NCBI RefSeq assembly: GCF_964204645.1
Contig: NC_134034.1
Span: forward strand, 13,399,962-13,463,961
Source: Tubulanus polymorphus
Lineage: Eukaryota; Nemertea; Palaeonemertea; Tubulaniformes; Tubulanidae
Direction: 5' to 3'
DNA length: 64,000 nucleotides
Positions 1-55,752 of the stretch are shown here, in pieces. Position 1 is the first letter of the stretch. Each line of letters starts with the position of its first letter. Under the pieces are notes generated by a model. That model made no database searches. It was not told where the DNA came from and saw only the letters and a program-made list of their open reading frames with translations. A program made the position numbers and the translations under genes.

Positions 1-29
1 TAGAAAAATATTAGAAATTTAATAGAATC

Positions 30-95
30 AAAAAAATGTTCAAATTATCTCCAGCACTTTCGGGTATTAATAAGTCAGTACTGAAGCGGTTTTAA
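30..95 (+). repeat. degenerate 3' end of TTAA MITE family A in a PYM1 intron
   Basis: The text with tctccagcacttt, gtattaataagtcag and actgaag matches the right end of the family described at 6288-6560. The terminal GGGTTAA is decayed (gcggttttaat). It lies just before the splice acceptor of the PYM1 exon. Confidence 0.45.
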
Positions 96-115
96 TTTGA
101 TTCACATTTTTTCAG

Positions 116-590
116 GTACGAAAATAAAGGCGTCCAATGGTTGAAGAGTAAACCGAATTTACCGCCAGGCCTCGCGGTTGAGACGACGTCTGCAACAAGC
201 GCGTCATCGTCGTCGACGACAGACGGACTTTCGAAAGCCGCGAAAAAAAACCTCAAACGCAAAGAGAAGAAAAAGCAGCAGTCGGCGGCGACGACCGAAT
301 CGGTAACCGAGTCGATGTCGAAAGTGCAGATATTCCCACCAGAGGGCGCTAAAACCGGGCGTCGCGGCGATAAGGACGGCGGCGGCGCGGAATTATCGGC
401 TGAACAGAAAGAGAAGTTAAAACGCGTGCGAGCGTTGCGCAAGAAACTGAAACAAATCGACGATTTACGCTCGCGTATTGACTCCGGTCAGCTCGCGAAT
501 CCGGAGAAAGATCAGTTGGAGAAGATCGCGAAACGTGCGGAGATCGCGAAGGAAATTGATGATCTAGAATTGGATATGGAAGACGTGTAG
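116..590 (+). CDS. PYM1: PYM1 (partner of Y14 and mago / WIBG homolog), last coding exon, 5' partial
   Basis: PYM binds the Mago-Y14 heterodimer and, in known animals, removes exon junction complexes from translated mRNA through contact with the 40S ribosome. The exon opens after a polypyrimidine tract and AG (113-115). Its first base completes a codon begun upstream, then the frame reads YENKGVQW-LKSKPNLPPGL, the conserved end of the Mago-Y14 binding region. A serine-rich spacer follows, then LSKAAKKNLKRKEKKKQQ (basic, as in human PYM1), and a charged C-terminal helix with LRKKLKQIDDLRSRI and NPEKDQLEKIAKR ending in DDLELDMEDV and a TAG stop. Earlier exons, carrying the N-terminal WRKxxRVKxGY-type motif of the family, lie before base 1. 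Family assignment is by recognised motifs; confidence is high. No internal ATG serves as the start, because the frame enters through a splice site. Confidence 0.94.
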
Positions 591-1410
591 CAGACGTAGG
601 TCGCCGGATGATCCTACCGATTTGCGTTTCATATGCATTTATAAATGTTGGTTCGAAGACTACTTTAAAACCATTTTTGAATGACTCTCTGAGAGTCGTG
701 CGTCGGGTTTTGTACCGACTCAAACGAGGACTCTTCTTGTTTTTACTGGTCGAATGACTCCATTTTCAAATGAAACTAAGACTCCGATTTTCTACAAGGA
801 ATCCGTTTTAGAATGTTTTTGAATTTAAGAATGGATTCTGAATGACTCTTGGAGTCACGTGGCAAAGGTTCCCGGTTCAAAGACTCCACTTTCAAATGAC
901 GCATGCGTAGTTCTAATTCTTTACCAGTTGGAAGGTCAGTTTTTGGCTACAAGAATGGACGTCTTTTCTGAATGGCTCTTGGAGTCGTGGATAGTTCTAG
1001 AAATGAACTGATTAGAAATTTTATTGCCAAGTGACCGGGTTGATTAGGAGAGATATCATTTTATTTGACTATAGAACATCCAGTATCAAATACAGTATCA
1101 AATACAGTATCCAGAAGTCATATTTTCTTGTCTTGAAATGATTTTCTCATATATGATAAATTGTTCTAGCAAGGTTGCGCTGAATATGAACACAGCAGCT
1201 GCATGAATCTTTTGTACAGTATGTATGCGTGTTGAAACTGCTTGCCAGGGATGGCTTCGTGTGTGCTGTTGTATTAAAATGAAGGGCTATAGATTTTTAC
1301 TCGAATTTTATTAGAAAGTGACATTTTGTCAAAGTGTGTATAATAATCATGTGTGTGCTGGAGAATACGTTTTGAGAATGATGAAAAATAAATTATTGGA
1401 ATATTTATAA
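591..1410 (+). other. PYM1 3' UTR with degenerate repeats
   Basis: No coding frame continues after the TAG at 588-590. The 600-1000 stretch carries three or four diverged copies of a unit containing tgactct(t/g)(g/a)gagtcg and ttcaaatga; each tgactc...gagtc core is itself a short inverted repeat (near 680, 847 and 970). The rest is A+T rich with no recognised element. The 3' end is placed just after the AATAAA at 1387. Confidence 0.6.
1387..1392 (+). terminator. polyadenylation signal AATAAA of PYM1
   Basis: First canonical AATAAA downstream of the PYM1 stop in an A+T-rich context, about 800 bases after it. Cleavage would fall near 1405-1420. Confidence 0.55.
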
Positions 1411-1844
1411 ACTTTTAAATTGGTTTCAATTGAATTTTAGAGGAGGTTCGTTCATGTCAAATCCATCCTCGCCTGCCAGGGTTTACCTCCCGCCAACACA
1501 AACTCTGGCCGCTGCTGACCCTCCATTACTGGTCAATTACACCGTCTTAGGTGGACAGGTTGCCACTAAAGGAGAGCCTTGGAAAGAACCTTCGATCAAG
1601 ATTTGAACCATAGAACTCATGGATTGACGAGACCGACTGCCTTAAAAAGAAAAGATAATTCCGTGTTCTCCAGGTAGGTGGTCGAAGCGACGAAAATACA
1701 ACGAAAATCATTTCATCACAACATTCTTTCTCTTTTCAAACAAAAAACAAAGACATTTTCTTCTAGACAATGACCGCGTCAGTAACACGCGGTTCTCTAA
1801 ATCTCACATAGAGGGCGTGAGAGTGTTTTTCATACAATAATATA
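1411..1844. other. convergent intergenic gap between PYM1 and NDUFS1
   Basis: Contains a short dispersed inverted-repeat sequence: tgccagggtt at 1474-1483 and aactctggcc at 1501-1510. A better-kept copy lies at 15797-15866. Nothing else recognised. Confidence 0.5.
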
Positions 1845-1850
1845 TTTATT
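1845..1850 (-). terminator. polyadenylation signal of NDUFS1
   Basis: TTTATT on the + strand (AATAAA on the - strand), 133 bases beyond the NDUFS1 stop codon, in an A+T-rich stretch. Confidence 0.6.
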
Positions 1851-1982
1851 TCATTATTTACAAATAAGATTATCGTCAACTTTTTCTTCGAATGTCACTA
1901 AAACTATAAATAGCGTGAAACAGGACCTGGTTCCATGATTATCGGATAAGCTTAAACTAAGGAACCGGACTTGCGGCGCTAA

Positions 1983-4900
1983 TTAATATTTATTAGACTC
2001 CTCGGCGACGGTCGCCTGCACGCATTTCGCCATCGTCTGCGATGCTCTGGTGATCGCGTCTGTCATCCAGTAATCTTTCAAACTGATCTGCGGTGGTATC
2101 AACGGCGCCGCTGCCAGTTTACCAGTTGCCAACTGTAACATACGAACAAAAATTGGCATTTAAGATTGGAATCAAAATCTATATACAGTCAACCCCCCCT
2201 ATATACTGCCCACCCATTTACCGCCAGGTTTTCTCGATGAAAATCTCAACACAAAATTCATAGTAAAACACCCCTGATATACCGCCCTCCCATTTACCGC
2301 CCCCGCCAGATTTTTTCAATGTACATCTCTATACAAATACATAGTAAAACACCCCCGATATAACGCTGCACTCTCTATACCGCCAAAATCGTTCTGCACC
2401 TATGCGGGCGGTTTATCGTGGCTTGACTGTTTTAGGCTAAATAAAATTGATACCTTATTTCTCATTTCTGCTTAGCTTAAACTCAATAGATATTCTAATG
2501 ATTTTATCGGGGGATTTAGGGAGCATGCCATCTTCTACTTTCAACACAATAGTTGATTCGATGATCTCATTGGGGGATGACAGGGGGGCTGACGTTACCT
2601 GAGCTAGTTCTTGCGACTGTTTAAAGTAGTTAGCGTTCTCGACGTCACCGTAACGCACCAGGTTCGGCGACACTTCCATCATTCGTTGACGAACATCTTT
2701 CACCGTATCGAACGGCAATTTCAAACCGGCGATCTGAAATCCATATATCACAATATCTAATCCGTCTATAATAACACTTTCAATCCCTATCTTAAGATCA
2801 AGATCACAAAATATCCATGATGAAACAAATGTCAAATGTTGCATTTTTAGACTAATGATGGTGGTAGGAATGACCTGAAATATTTCTAGTATTCTAAATA
2901 AACTTTTTAGTTGTTCAGCAATGGTGGGATTTTACAATCGAGATAATGCCATAATCGATATTCTAAACCAATACCGAGGAGACGAGGAACCATGAACTAG
3001 AGAAGTTGATGACTCTGATTCTTGTTATCTTGGAGCCACCCCTATGTGATACACGCGCGAAACCAAAGAGCACAGAAACCCAGTCCATCTGTTGTCATTC
3101 GCTGGTGAAAGGAATCGCTCCAGACCGCTCAGTTACCAACGACTGATGATTTTAGATGATTTTGAAACGACGTACCTCAGATAGAGCTCTGATGATTTTC
3201 CAGTCGGTTCTGGCGAGTTCCGGTGGAACGACTGCCGTACGCGTCTGCTGAGCTCGACCCTCCATATTGACGTACGTGCCGTCTTTCTCCGTGTACGCAG
3301 CTCCCGGTAACACGACGTCTGCCATCGCGGCTCCAGCATCACCATGAGAACCTACGTACAACAATACCGATCAGGATTAATACGATTTGAATTCGAAACA
3401 CATGAAATCTTAGACTAGGGGTCCAGGGACACCATGCCCACTTGGGAAGTGGTTTGAAATAGTGGTTTGAAAATTTCAATTTTCAACTAAAGTCCCAAGT
3501 GGGCTTAAAGAATCTTTATTATCTTTATTATCTATTATTAATTCAAATAAACTTCAACTATAATCTATTTATTTTTGTCGGGGATCAATTTTTTGTCTAC
3601 CTACCTAGGTATATAACGAAACAATCCTTCGGTAAATCTTCTTTATTAACGGCGCCCTGGTCGGCTCCGAACAGGAACAGTACCTTCGGCGGATTGTCGC
3701 GGATATGTTGTACGCCGGCTTTATAACCGAGATCTAGTGCCGCCACCTGGCTGGCGACGCGTTGAACGACGTTCAACACCTTCCAGTCGTCGTCGCGGTT
3801 ACCGCGTAATTGTTGCGCGATGTTAACGACGGCGGAATGAACGGCCGATCCGTCGTCTCGTTGTAACGCGGCGCTGCCGACCAGAACTAACGGGTTTTTA
3901 GCTTTCTTTAGTTCCTAGAGCGAGAAACAAAGGTGATTATAATGAACTATTGGCTTCACGAGCTGCAGTTGCTCAAAGGTTGGTTACAGTTAAACTGCGG
4001 ATAGTTGACGCTATTGGCTTCACGAGCTGCAGTTGCTCAAAGGTTGGTTACAGTTAAACTGCGGATAGTTAACGCTATTGGCTTCACGAGCTGCAGTTGC
4101 TCAAAGGTTGGTTACAGTTAAACTGCGGATAGTTAACGCTATTGGCTTCACGAGCTGCAGTTGCTCAAAGGTTGGTTACAGTTAAACTGCGGATAGTTAA
4201 CGCTATTGGCTTCACGAGCTGCAGTTGCTCAAAGGTTGGTTACAGTTAAACTGCGGATAGTTAACGCTATTGGCTTCACGAGCTGCAGTTGCTCAAAGGT
4301 TGGTTACAGTTAAACTGCGGATAGTTGACATAGTGACAATTAGAAGTTCAAACTATGGTATTTATCCCCCAGTTATCTTTCCGTCAAGACAAGAGAAAGA
4401 TTCATAAATGATAAAACCTGCATATTTGACACTTATATCCTCTCAGAAATTACATATTTTCGGATACATTTCCTACTCAAAATTGCTATAACACCCGAGT
4501 ATGGGACCCCGCTAATAGCCTATGACACCCTGTTTAATATGAAAAATGGCCTGGTCACTTGTTCTGGACCCTGCCTTTCAGTTTCCTAGATCAGCCCCCC
4601 GTGGGTAAGGTGGTTTCACGTACCTGCATCACTGGATGTGTTCCATCTGCTAACTGTTGCAGGATCTGCGTACTATCACCAAGGTGATTATACGTATAAG
4701 CCAAATCGATATTCGCCCCTCCGATGACGGAGACATTCATTTCATTTCTCATCCAACTGTAATGAGAAAATTGACAACATGTGACCCACGTACGCGCTGC
4801 ATTTATGAAACTTAGGGGTTGGAGCCCGGTTTCATAAAAAAAGTTTTTAGTTCTATCGGTCACTTCATGTTTTCAATGAAGACAACAATTCAAACTTAAC

Positions 4901-7900
4901 CGTTTAAACATTTTCGTGAAACTGGACCCAGATTAACCCTTTCATCGGTCAACACTGCAGTACGGTGTATAAATCGGTGATGAACTTTGCTAGTACACCG
5001 CACCACAGTCCATTGATGTAAATTTGTAATTAGTTGTATAATGACATGTAATTAATGTGTCATTCGAACTAATGTGATGTAGAAATAATCTATTCTCAGA
5101 TAAACTGAAGTATGGTGTATAAATTGGTGAACTTCGCCAGTACATCGACTAACCTGTCATTCGAACTAACGCGATGCAAAAATTAAGTTTTTGTCGGATT
5201 GGTTTCTTCTTACCTTTTTCGGATGCGAGCGTTCAGTAACGGCGCCTCGTACCGAGGATTACTTCCGACGATTAACATGTGATCACATTCTTCGATTCCT
5301 GCTATCGTTGAATTCAACAAATAATTCGAACGCAAATCAGTTCTACAAATAAAACACGCCATCTATTAGCCGAAATGGCAGTACGTTATACAGACACCAG
5401 AGGGCTCTGTATACTTGAATCTTAGGGTTATAGTTCGGAGGAGTAGCCCCGGAGATACCTACCCAGCTCCGTCCATCGGGAATATCTCCTCGGTGCACAG
5501 ACCCTCACTGCCAAGTTTGTTCAGGAAATCCTTCAACACGACCAGCGCCTCCGCATCGCAGAAACCGCCCCCTATTGCCGAAATCTCCGAACCTTTCACG
5601 CTGCGCAACTGAAATATTCATACGAAAAAATACATCGTAAATCCCCCTATGACATCAGGGCTGCTAATCCCACTATGACATCATCAAAAAAGACTATGGG
5701 CACATAGAATATCAATTTTAACACTTTCAGAAACTTTAGACTGCCTTTATCAATCACCCTATGGCAACCACATTATGGGGCATCTATTTTTTTCTTTTTT
5801 CATTACAGAAGTTTAATTTTATGAAAAAATAATGTAATATATACAAAATTTGTTAAACAACACTGAAAAACTAATTGGACATTATGAGTATTGGAAGATT
5901 AATAGACTTGTAAGAATGATAGCTGTCTATGAACATTTGAAATGACTGCGTGAATTGATAAAAAACGACCTCTACCATACCCTCAATAAATTGCCCCGTA
6001 ACGCAATGTCACGTTTACCTTTCCAGCTGCGGAGAACAAGGCCTCTTCCCAGTCGCACGGTTCAAGGTTACCCTGGGCGTTTTTCATCATCGGTGTCGTC
6101 AGTCGCTGACGCTTCAAACCGTCGCAGGCGAAACGAGATTTATCTGCCAACCATTCCTCGTTTATATCCTGAAAATATAAATCAATCACTTTAACCCCTT
6201 CAAATAGCGGCTCCCACTCAGAGGTGGTTAATTCAACGGCCAACGATTCCTCATTTATATCCGTTAAATATAAATAAATCACTTTAACCCTTACAGTGCT
6301 GACTAATAAATACCCTATAGTGCTGGAGATAATTTGAAAATTTTGAAAAATTCCTGTCTGTTGAATAACGGGAATACAACTATAGTGCTTCTACACCGAG
6401 GCGCGGTGTATCGTTAGTTACTAATATTTCACTATGTTTGACAGGTGCTGCCATCTTTCAAGAGAGATAATTACTAATTATATCAATACACCGCAGTGCG
6501 GTGTAATAGCAAAATCGTTCTGATTATACACTGCACTGTGGTGTAGACGCACTGAAAGGGTTAACCGCTCCAAACTGGCTCCTACTCAGAGGTGGTCAAT
6601 TTATCCGCCAACCATTCCATTCGCTAGTGGGATAATATCGGAATTCAGATGTGGAATTTGAAAATCCTATTCAAAATCAGTTGAAAATTCGAACGAAAAA
6701 TCAACAGTTAGTCGTGGTATCTCGTGCGTACATCACCGGGATACACGGCGTACTAACCTCATTGAGTCGTGGTATAATTCTGAGCACTTCGTTCGTACGA
6801 GTTGATACGACTATGTTACTGCCAACAGCATCCATTACATCAATACTCTCTGTTTTCCTGTAAACCAAATGTGAGACTTTCTTTCGATATCGCAATCAGA
6901 AAGTTTAGAACAAGACTTAAGAATTTGTAAATGAAACAAATTGCAGTAGAACCCGGGCTAACTGGGATTATTCGGGACCAACAAAATTCATTTGGTTCAT
7001 GAGAAATCCCGATGTTCTTACAGTTAATAAGATAAAAACCCACTATCTACAGATTAAAAGAACCTGACGATGATCTCTAGGGTGAGATGGAAACGTCGTG
7101 TATTCTATATATTTTAGATTGAATAAATAAATTCTTGTTCTTAAATTCTTTTAATCTGTAAATAGTGGGTTTTTATCTTATTATCCGTTCATCACGTTTG
7201 AGTGTGGTTATCGTTCGGTTCTTACAGTCTTACAGTTACGTCGATTGGAAATTATCTCCCAAGTTTTTCCAAATTCTTTCGATTTTCCCAAATGTAAATT
7301 GGGCTTTCGTATGACACAGATTTTCATATATTCTATTTTAAGAATCAGTGTAAGAATCAGTGTCTGTTAATTTACCTGGTCTCCCACGGTCGAGCCGTGA
7401 ATGCGTATGGTTTCGACGTCAGCGCGCCGACCGGACACAAATCGATGATGTTTCCCGATAATTCCGATTTGAACATCTTCTCGACGTACGTTCCGACCTG
7501 CATATCGTTACCGCGTCCGGTGGTACCGAGGTCGTCGACGCCGGCAACCTCGCTCGCAAATCTGAAATATGTCATATACACACAATATACCATTGACTAC
7601 GAGGGGTAGATTAAGGTCGACAAGTTTAGTTATGTCACCCTCACTCGCCAGAGTTTGATTTAATATGGATTCGTCTTACCGGATACACCTGGTACAGTGA
7701 ATACATCGTGTCATTATAGTCTTTATCAAAGGACCGACATTCTTATCTTCAACAGCTCTACAAACAAACAAATCATAGAAAATCATTTCATTTCATTCTT
7801 ACCTTTTGAAATGAAAGCAAAATGGAGATTTTTCTTTCAAAATTGTTCTTAATCAACTTCTTTACCAAATCCAAAATGACCAGTACCCAGTTCCACAGTT

Positions 7901-9534
7901 GTAAGTTAAGAGTTAACTGTGAACTCAGGATCCAGTTCCTCAGTTGTAATTTAGAGTTAACTGTGAACTCAGGATCCAGTTCCTCAGTTGTGAGTTATTA
8001 GAGTTAACTATGAACTCAGGATCCAGTTCCACAGTTTTGAGTTTAGAGTTAACTCAAAATCAAGATTCTCAAGTTACCTTTTCCCGGTGAATTCGTTATC
8101 AATGAAACGACTGCGATCGCTTCCGAAAGCCATCGACTGATCCTGCAGGTCGCACTCGCCGCCCTGGTCGCAGATCGGACAGTCGAGGGGGTGATTAACG
8201 AGCAGAAACTCCATGACGCCCTCGCGGGCTCGACGCGACACTTCCGAGTTAGTGTTGATTTTCATACCGGGCATCACGGGCATCGCGCACGAGGCTATCG
8301 GCTAGAATTGATTAACGAAAAAAAGAAAATGCGTTAATCGGTGTCGGTTGAGTTCATTTCTTCTAGAGAAAGGGATGGCTCTGAATGTCATGATTTTGAT
8401 ATTCTTGGAGACACCCTTATTAGAATTATGGTGGACTTAGAAAAACTCTCAGTTTGGACTTAAAATCATGGCTGAATCAGAAATGCTTCAAGATGATCTC
8501 ATCGGACTCTAAAGGGTCCACCAAAAAGACACCTCAAACCCACTAATATAAGCCTAAAAATATGCTGATGCTCAGCGGGTAAAACACTTCTCAATTCGGG
8601 GGACCGGATCTGATTCATACCTTCGGCGATTTTTCCACCTCGACGAGACACATTCGACAGTTACCGGCGATTGACAGACGATCGTGATAACAGAACCGCG
8701 GTATCTCGACGCCGACCATACCGCACGCCTGTAACACAGTCGTACCCGGGTCGACCAATACACGCTTATCATCGACAAATACTTCCACTTTACTCGCGAC
8801 AGCACCCGACTGACATCTCGCTGGAAAATTGCAAAAGAAATTTGGAAATTAATTAACACTATTTCGATTGAATCTCTGCTATATTTCCATTAAAAAGTTT
8901 ATTTTCACAATTAGGGTCTGAGAGTTGAGTATGAGGTTTAAGAAATCGAGGGGTTAAGGAAAGGTGTAGGGCTATAAATAGAATTTATGTCCATGAAATG
9001 AGAACTTTTATTTCTTTTCTAGGTAGACTAGTGCAAAATGAAGGTAGATCAACTGATTACTGACCGAAAGATGACGAGGTAGTGATAGTGATAAAACCAG
9101 TATCAATGACCAACCCCAGTATCCGTCTAACTGCGGTTGATCATTGATACTGGTTTTATCCAATCACCATTGATTGTGACAAGTCCCTGTGATGTGATAA
9201 GCCTCTGTTGCTGATCGGTCCTGTGACATCCAACCCGAGGCAAGTGGGGTAAGCATCCATGGGCGAGAGTTGGGGGATTGGTAGTCAAGTTTCAGTGGAT
9301 GAGGATTCCAGCAAATAGAAGGACATAAGGCATCCTCCTCGGCAGAGATGGCATCGCTAGACTCCTAGGCCTACAGCTCCAACTTTACTTACCACCCCTC
9401 CCCAAAATTGACCTTTCTTTACAATACAGAACACAGGCAGGCTTGTTGACACATCCCCATGACTTACCTGATGATATTGCTGCCAAATTTGAAGGCGAAC
9501 CGATGACACGCCGCAAGGGCCAAAGTTTCAGCAT
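1983..9534 (-). CDS. NDUFS1: NDUFS1, 75-kDa Fe-S subunit of mitochondrial complex I, complete (14 coding exons)
   Basis: Core subunit of the NADH-oxidising arm of complex I; it passes electrons from the flavin site through its iron-sulfur clusters. Coding exons in transcription order: 9534-9468, 8820-8621, 8301-8078, 7757-7680, 7561-7376, 6857-6758, 6168-6019, 5608-5463, 5342-5214, 4756-4624, 3914-3605, 3351-3176, 2733-2599, 2132-1983. They total 2184 bp, 727 residues plus TAA, the same length as human. Every junction is GT-AG and every split codon closes in frame. Residues 1-30 are basic, with R and S and no acids, fitting a mitochondrial presequence ([12 protein letters not shown]). N1b ligands are C66, C77, C80, C94; N5 ligands H126, C130, C133, C139; N4 ligands C182, C185, C188, C232. 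The molybdopterin-oxidoreductase-like fold follows, ending with [18 protein letters not shown] four-residue insertion (around DNEFT) sits between the N5 and N4 regions relative to human. No break or missing ligand is seen. Confidence 0.98.
2185..2430. mobile_element. MITE-like element with imperfect terminal inverted repeats, in the last NDUFS1 intron
   Basis: It starts ACAGTCAACCCCCC and ends in GGCTTGACTGT; the ends align as an imperfect inverted repeat of about 25 bp (acagtcaa, gcc, taaaccgcc). The inside holds three tandem copies about 80 bp apart of a unit with ccatttaccgcc and catagtaaaacaccc. The ends resemble pogo/Tigger-type termini, but no clean TA target duplication is visible. Non-coding. 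Confidence 0.45.
3951..4334. repeat. 64-bp tandem repeat, six nearly identical copies, in an NDUFS1 intron
   Basis: Copies start at 3951, 4015, 4079 and so on, each beginning tggcttcacgagctgcag and containing aaactgcggatagtt. Differences are limited to a g/a at the gttgacg/gttaacg position. Near-identity implies recent expansion. Confidence 0.93.
4937..5180. mobile_element. TTAA MITE family A, 5' part
   Basis: TTAA at 4933-4936, then CCCTTTCATCGG, followed by the family's gtgtataaatcgg, gctagtacaccgcacca and ttgatgtaa blocks. The right end is lost. A second diverged internal block sits at 5100-5160. Confidence 0.6.
6145..6625. repeat. partial duplication of an NDUFS1 exon edge and its splice acceptor
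   Basis: The real acceptor/exon edge (exon 6168-6019) and adjoining intron to about 6230 are repeated at 6231-6287 and resume at 6565-6600, interrupted by a MITE at 6288-6560. Shared text includes ccaac(c/g)attcctc, tttatatcc, aatcactttaaccc and actcagaggtgg. A third partial copy (tatccgccaaccattcc) ends near 6620. The copy lacks the true cag acceptor, so it is non-coding. Confidence 0.8.
6288..6560. mobile_element. TTAA MITE family A, full-length copy (piggyBac-like ends)
   Basis: Flanked by TTAA at 6284-6287 and 6561-6564. It begins CCCTTACAGTGC and ends GCACTGAAAGGG, an inverted repeat of about 12 bp. The inside contains palindromes such as acaccgcagtgcggtgta (about 6486) and the family block gacaggtgctgccatctttc. 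No coding capacity. Other copies or fragments are at 30, 4937, 17173, 26225, 32330, 35040, 41453 and 52190. Confidence 0.8.
7870..8065. repeat. about 46-bp degenerate tandem repeat in an NDUFS1 intron
   Basis: Three to four copies sharing gaactcaggatccagttcc and agagttaact. The ggatccagttcc(a)cagttgt core resembles the 39-bp family found in the channel gene introns. Confidence 0.7.
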
Positions 9535-11774
9535 ATTTGCACCAGCTCCAACAACTCGGGAATTTAAGCAAACTGAATGTAAAAATGACAGACTACTTCA
9601 GTCTTTTACGTAAACTAAACGCACGATTTCAGCCGGAATTCTTATTGAATCGGGAAACTGCAAACTGTTAAAACTCGCAGCAATCCGAGAATATTTCAAT
9701 CATTCGGTGCTCGACCAGAGGAAAATACGATTCAAGTTAAAATTCGTCGTTTATTTACCTATTTTTGACCTTCTTGAGACGAATTTATTTGCGACGCCAC
9801 TGCCACCTAAAGGCGAATCTATTCGTTAATTCAAGGCAAATAAAGTGCATTTATTACGACGTGGTTTTGATATCGCGCGCCGGGGGTCAGGTCGGCGGCG
9901 GGGTCCCTTCATAAATTCAGTACAACTATCGTTTTATTTCATTGTGCACAGTCTTTTATTTTGAAGCAACATAATGATCCTCATTTGACAGTTTCAACCA
10001 AACTCATCAGATAACAAGGGCGGACTGGGTTGGACCTGGAGAACACGCTGAATGACGCTGAATAAATGCAGTAACCCTAGTGTTGGCCTGTTTAATAAAC
10101 GTAAGTACCCTAGTGTTGGCCTGTTTAATAAACGTAGTTACCCTGGTGTTGGCCTGTTTAATAAACGCAGTTACCCTAGTGTTGGCCTGTTAATAAACGC
10201 AGAAACCCTAGTGTTGGCCTGTTTAATAAACGCAGTTACCCTAGTGTTGGCCTGTTTAATAAACGCAGTTATCCTAGTGTTGGCCTGTTAATAAACGCAG
10301 AAACCCTAGTGTTGGCCTGGTGAATAAACGCAGAAACCCTAGTGTTGGCCTGTTAATAAACGCAGTAACCCTAGTATTGACCTGGGTGGATAAACGCAGT
10401 AACCCTAGTATTGGCCTGGCGAATAAACTTCTCAATGTCACTATATGGTTGTGTCCGGTCCACTGAACTCCCATAGTCAGCCAGGTGTCACGTGGGTGTC
10501 AAGTATTGCACTCTTGAAGAACGCGCGGCCACATTTTCATCAGCTCGTGTGCGGGGCGGTCAGTTTTGAGGCGGAATTACATCAAGCAAATAAATAAATA
10601 AAAGGGACAATTATCCCCATTTCCTTGGACCAAATTGACGGTAATCCTTGTCCAAAAATTAGCTAGAAGTAGTCGGGTTGACTTATACAAACCCATGTTT
10701 GTGGTTAGTGAATGTCCGATCGTGAAACTAAACCACAGACAGGTTACAGGTTACTGACCTAATCTAACATGAATATGAATATATGATTTCGATATTCAAT
10801 TCGTGCACAGGACACGAGAATATTCATTATATTCAGGTAATTGTTGAGACTGAGAATTTCCCATACAAGCACGCGCACGGTTTGATAAAAATGTTTAATT
10901 TTTATCAACATTTATGGAAAATACTAAGAAGATAGAAAAATCATATTTTATTTTTTCCTGTTCCCTCCCATTTCCCGTTTGTTGTAAATTTTTTTTCTTT
11001 TCTTTTAAATTTTTACCCTTCGCCCTCCCCATTTTTTTTTCTTAAAAACCATACGTATTCAACTTTTCCGATAATAATCGGGCTGCTTATATTCTGTAAT
11101 TCAGGGGCGGGGCCGATCTATGACCTGATTTAGGCAGGGGTGCAACAGCTAATCGTTGGTGGTAAGCTTTTTATAATCGGATGGGCTTAAGACAACCTGT
11201 GGTTTGTGAAAATATCCGATCGTGCGTGAAACTAAACCACAGACAGGTTACTGACTAGGGTGCAACACTAAATAGGGCACAAGCCGACACCCCGGACCCG
11301 CCCAAAAAAAGCTCATCGGAAAACATTAGGCTGGCTAACTCATTTCTCAGAAATGACAGAGAACAAGATCGTGAATTTAGCAGTTTAATAATTTTCATTT
11401 TCCCGTAAAATTTCAGGGCAACTTGACATTTTAGAGGGATACCCCTGCACCCTCCCCTTCTTGGAGCCGCCCCTGCTGGGGCCCTATTGACGGATTTTGT
11501 CACTATAGCCGCCGCCGGTGTATATTAAAGATACAGCGCAGTGGGATGCTGGCTATTCTATCGATGTCCTCAATATCCATCATTCGGAGCGGCGGGAGAA
11601 GAAACACACAGCTCTTAGATCATCGATACATTACACGCGCACACACACTGACTGACATAGCACTGGCGCATACACACTGACAGGGAGTATATTATCAGAG
11701 AGAAAATGGGGCCCGCAGAATTTGGATAATAATACATATTCGCTATTATAGGACATACACGTTTTTAGGGCACG
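9535..11774. promoter_or_regulatory. divergent upstream region of NDUFS1 (-) and the ERG channel (+)
   Basis: Both ATGs face away from this 2.2-kb interval. The NDUFS1 side (9535-9920) ends in a C+G-rich patch with gcgcgccggggg and ggtcggcggcgggg near 9885, a likely promoter. The channel side has a weak TATA-like tatattaa near 11520 followed by its presumed 5' leader. The middle holds a 33-bp minisatellite (10070-10435), and a tract repeated at 10690-10760 and 11190-11255 (gtgaaactaaaccacagac). Transcription starts cannot be fixed from sequence alone. Confidence 0.45.
10070..10435. repeat. 33-bp minisatellite, about 11 copies
   Basis: The unit contains ccctagtgttggcctg and taataaacgcag; copies start at about 10075, 10108, 10141 and onward to 10403. 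Some copies lose one base (tgttaata versus tgtttaata). Later copies are more diverged. Confidence 0.92.

Positions 11775-55752
<43,978 letters not shown>

Noticed and set aside
6231-6287. Alternative NDUFS1 exon encoding [10 protein letters not shown]
   Set aside because: It is a partial copy of the real exon edge, lacks the cag acceptor (reads aacggatat) and has no donor; using it would duplicate or break the conserved protein.
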